Below, in pieces: positions 1 to 6,464 of a stretch of DNA of 6,627 bases. The notes beneath the pieces were generated by a model, which was given only the letters and a program-made list of their open reading frames with translations, made no database searches and was not told the origin of the DNA. The stretch is taken from contig DCIW01000085.1 in NCBI GenBank assembly GCA_002317225.1, forward strand, positions 1-6,627, given 5' to 3'. A program made the translations under genes and the position numbers. The stretch is from Prevotellaceae bacterium UBA1716 (GTDB taxonomy: Bacteria; Bacteroidota; Bacteroidia; Bacteroidales; Bacteroidaceae). Position 1 is the first letter of the stretch. Every line of letters begins with the position of its first letter.

Positions 1-305
1 AGACCCAAGCCGAAGGTTTTATCGATACACAAGAAGATGTCAAGACTCCTGGTCGTCCTTCTGCATGGCCTATCCTCACAGGTCCACAAGTCATTGATAC
101 CGATCGTGATGGCATTCCTGACGAATGGGAAAATGCACACAAACTCAATCCTAATGATGCATCCGATGCTCTCACATATTCTCTCGACAAGAAAGGCTAC
201 TACACCAACCTCGAAGTATATGCCAACTCTCTTGTAGAGAAGGACATAAAAGAAGGACGTAAGGATGCAAAAGGTGCATTCAAGGAGTATTATCCAAATA
301 TTTAA
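1..305 (+). CDS. Pectate-lyase-type protein, C-terminal fragment (5' end outside window)
   Basis: An open frame runs in from the left edge (first whole codon at 3) to a TAA at 303-305, giving about 100 residues. It contains an Asp-rich calcium-loop-like motif, DTDRDGIPDEW, followed by LNPNDASD, KGYYTNLEVYANSLVE and a final EYYPNI. The same block occurs at residues 460-528 of the complete lyase downstream, where I count 49 identical residues of 69. It is therefore very probably the end of a paralogous PL1-type pectate lyase, a secreted enzyme that cleaves polygalacturonate by beta-elimination; the catalytic part is outside the window, so activity cannot be judged. Unlike its neighbour it stops right after this block, with no acidic linker, beta-rich domain or sorting-type tail, so it may have a different final location. 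It is 102 nt upstream of the next gene on the same strand and probably in the same operon. Confidence 0.85.
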   Translation, partial: TQAEGFIDTQEDVKTPGRPSAWPILTGPQVIDTDRDGIPDEWENAHKLNPNDASDALTYSLDKKGYYTNLEVYANSLVEKDIKEGRKDAKGAFKEYYPNI

Positions 306-407
306 CAAACTACACACCTATCCTCATTTTCACCAAGATTTTCATCTAAAGATTATCACCCCGATTTCTGAGGAGCAAAGCGACGAAACAAATAAAAACA
401 AAACTAT
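306..407 (+). other. Intergenic spacer between tandem lyase genes, with a GAGGAGC/GCGACGA-type element
   Basis: This 102-nt spacer shows no TTTG / TAnnTTTG promoter pair and no convincing T-tailed hairpin, which fits read-through from the upstream lyase gene. The stretch 363-390 reads GATTTCTG followed by AGGAGCAAAGCGACGAAACA. It resembles the core of widely scattered bacterial intergenic repeats of the form GAGGAGC(G/A)AAGCGACGAAG, whose flanks form an inverted repeat; here the flanks pair poorly (ATTT at 364-367 with AAAT at 390-393). It may be a decayed repeat or chance. The last 20 nt before the start codon at 408 are A-rich without a Shine-Dalgarno site, as is usual in Bacteroidota. Confidence 0.4.
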
Positions 408-2657
408 ATGAACAAATTTCTCTCAACCGCACTTCTATCCCTACTCTCTGTAAGTGCGTTTGCACAATTCGATTCTGCACCTGCATTTCCTGGAGCAGAA
501 GGCCATGGACGATACACAACAGGTGGTCGTGGTGGAAAAGTAATCCATGTAACCAACCTCAACGATTCTGGCACAGGTTCGCTCCGTGCTGCAGTATCAG
601 GCGACACAAAGAAGATTGTCGTTTTCGATGTGAGCGGATATATCGACCTTAAGAGTCAGTTGAATATCGGCAAGAATACTACTATCCTCGGACAGACAGC
701 TCCAGGCGATGGTATCACACTTCGTTACTATACACTCTATTTTGGTAAGGCATCCAATTCTATCGTGAGATACATCCGTTGTCGTCGTTCGCAGTTGAAG
801 GATGTCAACGATGGTGCCGATGCTACTTGGGGTCGCAATCAGACTGATATCATCATCGACCACTGTTCGTTCTCATGGTCAATCGATGAGACTGCATCGT
901 TCTATGACAATAAGAACTTCACTATGCAGTGGTGCTCTCTCGGTGAAGCACTTGCCAATCCGGGTCACTCAAAGGGTGCTCACTCTTATGGTGGTATTTG
1001 GGGTGGAAAGAATGCTTCGTTCCATCACAACTTCCTCTGCCACATGCAGAATCGTACACCTCGCTTCAATGGTGCGCGCTATGAATGGGATGGTTATGAC
1101 AAGACAAAATACTCCACAACAGTTGATGCTGAGCGTGTGGACTTCCGCAACTGCGTAATCTACAACTGGGGTACAGGCGGTTGCTATGGAGGTCCTGGTG
1201 GTGGTTATATCAATATGGTCAACAACTACTACAAGGCAGGTCCTGCCACTTCGCACAAGACTCAGCTCACTATCGCTTCAGTAGCCAACTCAACCACTTC
1301 TTCTGATAACAGCACACTCTGGGGACTCTTCTCACGCTATTATGTCAATGGCAACTATATGTCTGCAGGTGGTGCCAACTACGACTGGAAAGGTGTGACT
1401 TACGATTCAGGCACTACTACCATCAGTGGCGAACCATACATACCAGACCCCAATCATCACTTTGGTGAAAACATCACCTACAAGACATACAATGGCAAAG
1501 ACTATGTAAGTCTGAAACTTACCGAACCAATCGATGCAGGTCATGTGACTACCCACTCAGCACAGACTGCATTTGACAAGCTTCTCCTTTATGCAGGAGC
1601 AAGTTACCGTCGTGATGCTGTCGATGAGCGATACATGAAGGAAGCAAAGACTGGTACCACTACACATACTGGTTCTGTTGTGAAGCGTGCAGGTATCATT
1701 GACTTCGTGAATGCTCTCGATGAGAATGACCCTACAAAGGCAAGTTATCCTACACTCGCTACAGAAACTCGTTCTGCTTCATTCGACACAGATGGCGATG
1801 GTATTCCTGATACTTGGGAAACAGAGAACGGACTCAATCCTAACGATGCTTCAGATGCCATCACCTACTCTCTTGACCCTAAAGGCTACTACACTAATAT
1901 CGAAGTGTATGCCAACTCTATCGTAGAGGGTTATATCAAGGCAGAGCGTGCTGATGCAGAGACCACATTCGAGGAGTACTACCCTACCATCAAGTCTGCC
2001 ATCGTTAATCCAGGCGAAGAAGGCGAAGACCCAGGCACTGATCCAGGAGAGGAAGATGTGGAGAAAGTCACTACTACCCTCTTCACGATGACTCCTTCAG
2101 TTGCTGACACAGAGACACTTGCTAACGGTGCCACACTTGATGGAAGTCAGTTTGCCAATGTCACAGGCGGAAAGGTGATGTTCCAGAACAACAACACTAC
2201 AGCATATAAGGCAGTCAACGCAAGCAAGTTCTATATCGGTACAAGCAGTGCCTTCTTCAAGATAGACCTTGACACACCACTTAAGACAGGCGATGTCATT
2301 ACCTTCACCAATATGCCAGCCACTTCCAATGGTCTCAATGGTGTATATATCGGTACCACTTCCTCCGACAAGTCATACTCTACCACTACCGATGTGATTG
2401 GTGATGTAGAGTTCATCGTTCCAGAAGGACTCAATGCTGTCAGCACTATCTACATCAACCGCGTTCAAGGCAAGGGCACATCATTTGCAGCAATGACCAT
2501 CACCCGCACCGAAGCGAAGACCACCTCAATCTTCGATGTGCAATCCTCAACCCTCAATCCTCAATCCTCAATCACATACAACCTTGCAGGACAGCGAGTT
2601 GACAGCAACTACAAGGGCGTAGTAATCAAGAATGGCAAGAAGTATATGAACAGGTAA
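408..2657 (+). CDS. Secreted PL1-type pectate lyase with C-terminal beta-rich domain and sorting-type tail
   Basis: This 749-residue protein is predicted to cut polygalacturonate by calcium-dependent beta-elimination outside the cytoplasm. Residues 1-19 are a signal peptide, with cleavage expected at SAFA/QFD. The parallel beta-helix starts with the family hallmark FPGAEGHGRYTTGGRGGKV (27-45) and VTNLNDSGTGSLRAAV (48-63). DHCSFSWSIDE (151-161) matches the conserved calcium/active-site region, and NRTPRF (215-220) carries the RxPR-type catalytic arginine. A calcium-loop-like DTDGDGIPDTW lies at 460-470. An acidic Gly/Pro linker (about 534-553) leads to a beta-rich domain (about 554-702) that I cannot name; a carbohydrate-binding role is only a guess. 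Residues 711-722 come from a 7-bp DNA repeat, and the tail (724-749; YNLAGQRV, NGKKYMNR) resembles type IX secretion sorting domains. The start is supported by the signal peptide. The next gene begins 10 nt after the stop, so co-transcription is likely. Confidence 0.93.
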   Translation: MNKFLSTALLSLLSVSAFAQFDSAPAFPGAEGHGRYTTGGRGGKVIHVTNLNDSGTGSLRAAVSGDTKKIVVFDVSGYIDLKSQLNIGKNTTILGQTAPGDGITLRYYTLYFGKASNSIVRYIRCRRSQLKDVNDGADATWGRNQTDIIIDHCSFSWSIDETASFYDNKNFTMQWCSLGEALANPGHSKGAHSYGGIWGGKNASFHHNFLCHMQNRTPRFNGARYEWDGYDKTKYSTTVDAERVDFRNCVIYNWGTGGCYGGPGGGYINMVNNYYKAGPATSHKTQLTIASVANSTTSSDNSTLWGLFSRYYVNGNYMSAGGANYDWKGVTYDSGTTTISGEPYIPDPNHHFGENITYKTYNGKDYVSLKLTEPIDAGHVTTHSAQTAFDKLLLYAGASYRRDAVDERYMKEAKTGTTTHTGSVVKRAGIIDFVNALDENDPTKASYPTLATETRSASFDTDGDGIPDTWETENGLNPNDASDAITYSLDPKGYYTNIEVYANSIVEGYIKAERADAETTFEEYYPTIKSAIVNPGEEGEDPGTDPGEEDVEKVTTTLFTMTPSVADTETLANGATLDGSQFANVTGGKVMFQNNNTTAYKAVNASKFYIGTSSAFFKIDLDTPLKTGDVITFTNMPATSNGLNGVYIGTTSSDKSYSTTTDVIGDVEFIVPEGLNAVSTIYINRVQGKGTSFAAMTITRTEAKTTSIFDVQSSTLNPQSSITYNLAGQRVDSNYKGVVIKNGKKYMNR
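2527..2575 (+). repeat. In-gene 7-bp tandem repeat (CAATCCT type), lyase 3' end
   Basis: Seven consecutive heptamers can be read in register: CAATCTT, CGATGTG, CAATCCT, CAACCCT, CAATCCT, CAATCCT, CAATCAC. The four central units (2541-2568) differ at one base only; the outer ones are degenerate. As 7 is coprime to 3, three units encode a heptapeptide of the QSS(I/T)LNP type, and all three frames inside the perfect units are open. In the present frame this gives QSSTLNPQSSIT, the linker between the beta-rich domain and the tail motif. A one-unit change would shift the tail out of frame; I find stops about 10 and 16 codons downstream in the two other frames. Confidence 0.85.
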
Positions 2658-2667
2658 AAGCTACATA

Positions 2668-5511
2668 ATGAAAAAGATACTCTCTCTAATATCCATGATA
2701 CTAATGTGCGCATCCATATTCGCACAAACTCCATCATGGCCCGAGCAGACTATCCAGACGCGCCCCGGAGCACGCTGGTGGTGGTTAGGATCTGCTGTGG
2801 ACAACGACAACCTGAAATCCCTTATGTCCGAATATTCGCGCATTGGAATCGGAACACTTGAGATAACCCCTATCTACTCCGTGCAGTCCAAATACCGTAA
2901 TGGACACACACCCATCAACTACCTCTCCTCTTCTTGGATGAACGCACTCAAGCAAGTTCAAGCTCTCGGTAAGACAGACTCTATCCAGATAGATATGAAT
3001 ATGGGTACAGGCTGGCCATTCGGAGGCCCAATGATAACCATAAAGGAAGCAGCAGGCAAACTCGTCTATACACATAACCTATTGACTACCACTGCTGATG
3101 CCCCTACTATCACTCTCGATGTAACTCCACAGGCCAACTCTGACCTAAACCTTATAATGGCATTCCCGAACTCTGTAAAGGATGTCTCGGGAGCATTCAT
3201 TACTAAACAAATCGACACACTCGACATCACGCAATATGTGAAGAATAACACTCTCACATGGACACCCGAACACCCTGGCAAATACCGCATCATTGCCATC
3301 TATAACGGTCATACCCTCCAGCAAGTCAAGCGTCCTGCTCCGGGTGGCGAAGGCTATGTGCTCGACCATCTCGACAAAGATGCAGTACAAAAGTACATAA
3401 AGTATTTCGAAGATGCATTTGAAAAGGCAGGCAATCCTTACCCAACCACCTTCTTCAACGACTCCTACGAAATCTTCGGAGCAGACTGGAGTCCACGCTT
3501 CTTCGAGGAATTCGAGGCACGCAGAGGCTACAAACTCCAGAACCACCTTCAAGAACTTCTCAACTACACTACTGACACCAATACCAAAGTCCGTTCCGAT
3601 TATCGAGAGACTATGGCTGATATGTACCTCGATAATTTCATACGTCCATGGAACGAATTCTGCCATCAGCATGGAGTCCTTACCCGCAACCAGTCACACG
3701 GTTCCCCATCCAACCTCATCGACACATATGCATCGGTTGACATACCAGAAATCGAAGGTTACGGAATGACCTCTCTTGATATCAACGGCCTTCGTAAAGA
3801 TAACGGATTCACAGCAACCAACTCTTCCGATTTTGCAACTCTCAAACTCGCTTCTTCGGCAGCACATCTCACAGGTAAGCAACTCACTTCGAGCGAGACA
3901 TTCACTTGGCTTACAGAGCATTTCCGTACATCTCTCTCGCAGATGAAACCAGAGACGGATCTTATGTTCCTTGCGGGAGTCAACCGTATGTTCTTCCACG
4001 GGACTACCTATTCCCCACTCGATGCACAATGGCCAGGATGGAAGTTTTACGCAAGTATCGACATGTCGCCTACCAACAGCATTTGGGAAGATTCAAAGTA
4101 TTTTATGGATTACGTAACGCGTTGTCAGTCGTTCTTGCAGTGGGGCAAACCAGACAACGATATCCTCGTTTATTTCACTTGCCAAAACTCATGGCACACC
4201 AAGGGTACCAACTGGCTTCGCCTCTGTGCTATCAGCGACTTCCCATCGCAGTATTCGAAGGATGACCGTGCTGTCGATTCGCTCGATGTATATGGGTATG
4301 GAAGCGATTATATCACCGATAAGATGATTGAAACGCTACGTTATGAGAACGGAGAGTTTGTCACTCCTGATGGTCTCCGCTACAAGGCGATGCAGATACC
4401 TGTAGCAGCAAATATGCCCGAAGCAACTAAGGCACGACTCGACTCTCTCAAAGCTCTCGGAGCAAATGTCATCTCCGAAAAGCGTGACGAGTCTCTCTTC
4501 AATGCAGTTGCTAAAGCAGAACCAATGCGCAGACAACTCGGATTGCGATTTATTCGTCGAAGCAACCCAACAGGACATCATTATTTCATCTCCAACCTTA
4601 CCAATCGTGATGTGGCAGACTATGTTGCCCTCGCAGTCGATTTCACTTCTGCAGTTCTCTTCAATCCACTCGATGGAACGATGAAACAAGCCCTTATATC
4701 AGAAGATGGAAAGGTCTATCTCAATCTCCGTTCGGGTGAATCCGTTATACTACAAACCTACGATTATAATGTTTCTTCAGCCGACCTTCCAATCGACACC
4801 GAAGCAGACAAATATACAACCGAAGACATCCCTCTCAATGGAGAATGGACTCTCGAGTTTAATAATGCAAAACTCGCAGATAACTCTTCATACTCAAAGA
4901 CATACACTCTTGATTCTCCACAAACTTGGGAGACACTTGATGCCAACACTGCCCAACTAATGGGTATTGGTTCTTACACAACAACTGTCACCCTCACAAG
5001 TGAGCAGTTTGACAACGCAACTGACTTCACCCTCTCACTTGGAGATGTGCGAGAGTCTGCCCGTGTTTATATAAACAATGAATATGCAGGATGTGCATGG
5101 TCGGTTCCATTCAAGCTTTCGAATCTGAAGCGATTCCTCACTGCAGGCAAAAACATCATCCGTATTGATGTCACCAACCTACCTTCCAATCGCATTCGCC
5201 AAATGGATATAAATGCAACCCCATGGCGTATCTTCGAAGATATCAACATCAGCACTATCTCTTCATCCAACAACGTAGGCACTACTGCCGACTCGTTTGC
5301 AGGTTGGGCGCTCACTCCATCGGGTCTAAACTCCACTCCAACCCTCCATTCCCTCCACAACTCCGACCAGTCATCTATCCTCAACCCTCAATCTTCAACT
5401 ACCAATCCTGCATCATCTACAACATTCTTCTCACTCCAGGGTATTCCTATTCATTCCCCTACACTTCCAGGCATCTACATTGTCAATGGACGCAAGTTTG
5501 TGGTTAGGTAG
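2668..5511 (+). CDS. Secreted GH106-type alpha-L-rhamnosidase
   Basis: This 947-residue protein resembles family GH106, which removes alpha-L-rhamnose from pectic rhamnogalacturonans and other glycans. Residues 1-19 are a signal peptide cleaved at SIFA/QTP; the Cys at 14 is not in a valid lipobox. RPGARWWWLGSAVD (32-45) and IGIGTLEITPIYSV (59-72) are the GH106-like N-terminal signature. Further matches to the barrel are MGTGWPFGGP (112-121), FFNDSYE (262-268), RNQSHG (340-345), PEIEGYG (360-366), SSETFTW (408-414) and NRMFFHGTTYSP (439-450). Glu362 and Glu410 sit in conserved-looking blocks, but I cannot assign the catalytic pair without alignment. A galactose-binding-like jelly roll follows at about 722-850 (LNGEW, SLGDVRESARVYINN, GKNIIRIDVTNLPSNRI). 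The tail (920-947: FSLQG, GIYIVNGRK) is related to the upstream lyase tail and follows a similar repeat-derived linker. Length is in the usual range. The exact bond cleaved cannot be read from sequence. It probably shares a transcript with the lyase. Confidence 0.88.
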   Translation: MKKILSLISMILMCASIFAQTPSWPEQTIQTRPGARWWWLGSAVDNDNLKSLMSEYSRIGIGTLEITPIYSVQSKYRNGHTPINYLSSSWMNALKQVQALGKTDSIQIDMNMGTGWPFGGPMITIKEAAGKLVYTHNLLTTTADAPTITLDVTPQANSDLNLIMAFPNSVKDVSGAFITKQIDTLDITQYVKNNTLTWTPEHPGKYRIIAIYNGHTLQQVKRPAPGGEGYVLDHLDKDAVQKYIKYFEDAFEKAGNPYPTTFFNDSYEIFGADWSPRFFEEFEARRGYKLQNHLQELLNYTTDTNTKVRSDYRETMADMYLDNFIRPWNEFCHQHGVLTRNQSHGSPSNLIDTYASVDIPEIEGYGMTSLDINGLRKDNGFTATNSSDFATLKLASSAAHLTGKQLTSSETFTWLTEHFRTSLSQMKPETDLMFLAGVNRMFFHGTTYSPLDAQWPGWKFYASIDMSPTNSIWEDSKYFMDYVTRCQSFLQWGKPDNDILVYFTCQNSWHTKGTNWLRLCAISDFPSQYSKDDRAVDSLDVYGYGSDYITDKMIETLRYENGEFVTPDGLRYKAMQIPVAANMPEATKARLDSLKALGANVISEKRDESLFNAVAKAEPMRRQLGLRFIRRSNPTGHHYFISNLTNRDVADYVALAVDFTSAVLFNPLDGTMKQALISEDGKVYLNLRSGESVILQTYDYNVSSADLPIDTEADKYTTEDIPLNGEWTLEFNNAKLADNSSYSKTYTLDSPQTWETLDANTAQLMGIGSYTTTVTLTSEQFDNATDFTLSLGDVRESARVYINNEYAGCAWSVPFKLSNLKRFLTAGKNIIRIDVTNLPSNRIRQMDINATPWRIFEDINISTISSSNNVGTTADSFAGWALTPSGLNSTPTLHSLHNSDQSSILNPQSSTTNPASSTTFFSLQGIPIHSPTLPGIYIVNGRKFVVR
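5375..5409 (+). repeat. In-gene degenerate 7-bp repeat, rhamnosidase 3' end
   Basis: Five heptamers lie in register: CTATCCT, CAACCCT, CAATCTT, CAACTAC, CAATCCT. They match the CAATCCT-type unit in the lyase gene, and the encoded linker (SSILNPQSSTTNP, about residues 902-914) closely resembles the lyase linker (SSTLNPQSSIT). A further CAACCCT at 5339-5345 begins a looser C/T-rich stretch that may be an older array, now one base out of register. As in the lyase, the array sits directly before the C-terminal tail motif. It is more decayed than the lyase copy, so it is less likely to be still variable. Confidence 0.65.
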
Positions 5512-5536
5512 ATTAATAGTTGCAATTTATAACAAC

Positions 5537-5575
5537 AAAAGCGGGCGATTTCAAACTTGAAATTCGCTCGCTTTT
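5537..5575. terminator. Bidirectional intrinsic terminator between convergent genes
   Basis: The left arm AAAAGCGGGCGATTTCA (5537-5553) pairs with TGAAATTCGCTCGCTTTT (5558-5575), with a four-base AACT loop, one bulged A and one G-U pair. The stem has a GC-rich middle, an A run on its left edge and a T run on its right edge, so it can end transcription from either side. It lies 26 nt after the rhamnosidase stop and 52 nt beyond the stop of the convergent phosphatase gene. It probably serves both operons. Confidence 0.85.
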
Positions 5576-5584
5576 ATTCTCTGC

Positions 5585-5600
5585 ATTAGCAAATGCTAAT
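5585..5600. repeat. Short perfect inverted repeat near the phosphatase 3' end
   Basis: ATTAGC (5585-5590) and GCTAAT (5595-5600) are perfect complements around an AAAT loop. The stem is only 6 bp with two G-C pairs and no T run next to it. It could assist termination of phosphatase transcripts entering from the right or protect their 3' ends, but it is weak compared with the neighbouring hairpin. A smaller GCTA-AA-TAGC palindrome follows at 5615-5624. Confidence 0.4.
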
Positions 5601-5626
5601 ACACTGATTTACATGCTAAATAGCGA

Positions 5627-6397
5627 TTATTTCTTCTTTTTCAAAATCTTTTCATACTCCTTCATTGCTTTTGCAAGTTGTTTCTGGAAGAATGGTTGGC
5701 GATTGATAAGTGCAATAGCAGCCGAAGCAGCAAAGCGACCCGCATCCACATCACTCTGATAATGGTAACCTGCGATTACTCGACTCTGTCCGTACTCATA
5801 ACCACGCTTCAGAATTTCATCCTGACGTGCAGGATTGAGTTCGATAAGCACAAGTGCTACGCCCCAACCAGCAGCCGAGTGGTTCGAAGGGTACGAACTG
5901 CTTGCACGGTGATGCTCTTCCGATTCTGGAACGAGTGTGCCCTCCATAAACTGAACGTATGGACGCTTACGGTAACCACCCTGCTTCTTCAAACGGTAAG
6001 TAGAGTTGGCAGCATCATTCTTTGCCCAATAAAGGAGATTATACATTTCTGGAGTATCTTCCTGAGTAATCTGCATACCAAATGCATCAGCAAATCCGTT
6101 GAGCATAACCTGGAAGTCCTCGAGTTCAGCATCGATACGTGCCTGCTCACCACGCTCAGTGTGACGAATGCTTTTACCCCACTGGTACTGTACATAGTCA
6201 TTAAAGAAATTGAGTGAACAAGTGTCTGGAGGAGCAGGAAGGATGTACTCGAAATGAGGCATCGAGTCCTGAGGAATGAACGAAGGATACTTGTCCCCAT
6301 ACAATTGTGCGTTTGCCACCAATGGAAATACCGACACGATCAACAGTGTCATAACTGATTTTGCGTTCAACATAACGCGAGAAATTTTGTTTGCCAT
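5627..6397 (-). CDS. Secreted PAP2-family class A acid phosphatase
   Basis: This 256-residue protein is a predicted periplasmic or surface phosphomonoesterase of the vanadium-haloperoxidase-like PAP2 fold. All three signature motifs are present: K138-x6-R145-P146; PSNH at 170-173, where the histidine should be the nucleophile; and S205-R206-x5-H212-x3-D216. The second motif is normally PSGH, so Asn172 replaces the usual Gly. An N-terminal signal peptide ends at VANA/QLY (30/31). No other transmembrane helices are evident, unlike membrane-bound lipid phosphatases of the superfamily, which favours a soluble class A enzyme. Length matches that family (about 230-260). The ATG at 6397 has an A-rich leader and a promoter about 40 nt upstream; an internal Met at codon 9 would also leave a good signal peptide. 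The C-terminus ends in four lysines. It is convergent with the pectinase genes, and its natural substrate is unknown. Confidence 0.93.
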   Translation of the reverse strand: MANKISRVMLNAKSVMTLLIVSVFPLVANAQLYGDKYPSFIPQDSMPHFEYILPAPPDTCSLNFFNDYVQYQWGKSIRHTERGEQARIDAELEDFQVMLNGFADAFGMQITQEDTPEMYNLLYWAKNDAANSTYRLKKQGGYRKRPYVQFMEGTLVPESEEHHRASSSYPSNHSAAGWGVALVLIELNPARQDEILKRGYEYGQSRVIAGYHYQSDVDAGRFAASAAIALINRQPFFQKQLAKAMKEYEKILKKKK

Positions 6398-6432
6398 TTT
6401 GTTATTAATTTTAAGATTAGCTTAAACCTTTG

Positions 6433-6464
6433 CAAATATACCACAAATATTTGTTTCAAGCAAA
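6433..6464 (-). promoter_or_regulatory. Bacteroidota-type promoter of the phosphatase gene
   Basis: Read on the minus strand, TATATTTG (6440-6433) fits the -7 consensus TAnnTTTG exactly, and TTTG (6464-6461) fits the -33 element with a 20-nt gap, within the known range for the main Bacteroidota sigma factor. Transcription should start around 6426-6428, giving a leader of roughly 30 nt before the ATG at 6397. That leader is AT-rich and lacks a Shine-Dalgarno sequence. Confidence 0.75.
6443..6454. promoter_or_regulatory. 12-bp perfect palindrome inside the promoter spacer
   Basis: ACAAATATTTGT is a perfect 12-bp palindrome lying between the -33 and -7 elements of the phosphatase promoter. A dimeric regulator bound here would block polymerase, so it is a plausible operator. 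The sequence is AT-rich, however, so a chance palindrome is quite possible, and no regulator gene is visible nearby. Confidence 0.3.

Noticed and set aside
37..237. 66-codon plus-strand frame at the left edge
   Set aside because: It is out of frame with the lyase C-terminus that matches the downstream paralogue, and it ends inside that gene.
2541..2575. The heptamer array as a CRISPR array
   Set aside because: Units are 7 bp and contiguous with no spacers, and they lie in frame inside a coding sequence.
2707..2709. Cys14 of the rhamnosidase as a lipoprotein attachment site
   Set aside because: The residues before it (I-L-M-C) do not form a lipobox, since Met at -1 is not accepted, and a good type I site (SIFA/Q) follows.
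3145..3672. 175-codon minus-strand open frame inside the rhamnosidase gene
   Set aside because: It lies wholly inside a convincing GH106 gene, has no recognisable domain, and its composition follows the codons of the sense gene.
5678..6217. 179-codon plus-strand open frame inside the phosphatase gene
   Set aside because: The minus-strand frame carries all three acid phosphatase motifs and a signal peptide; the plus-strand translation shows nothing recognisable.
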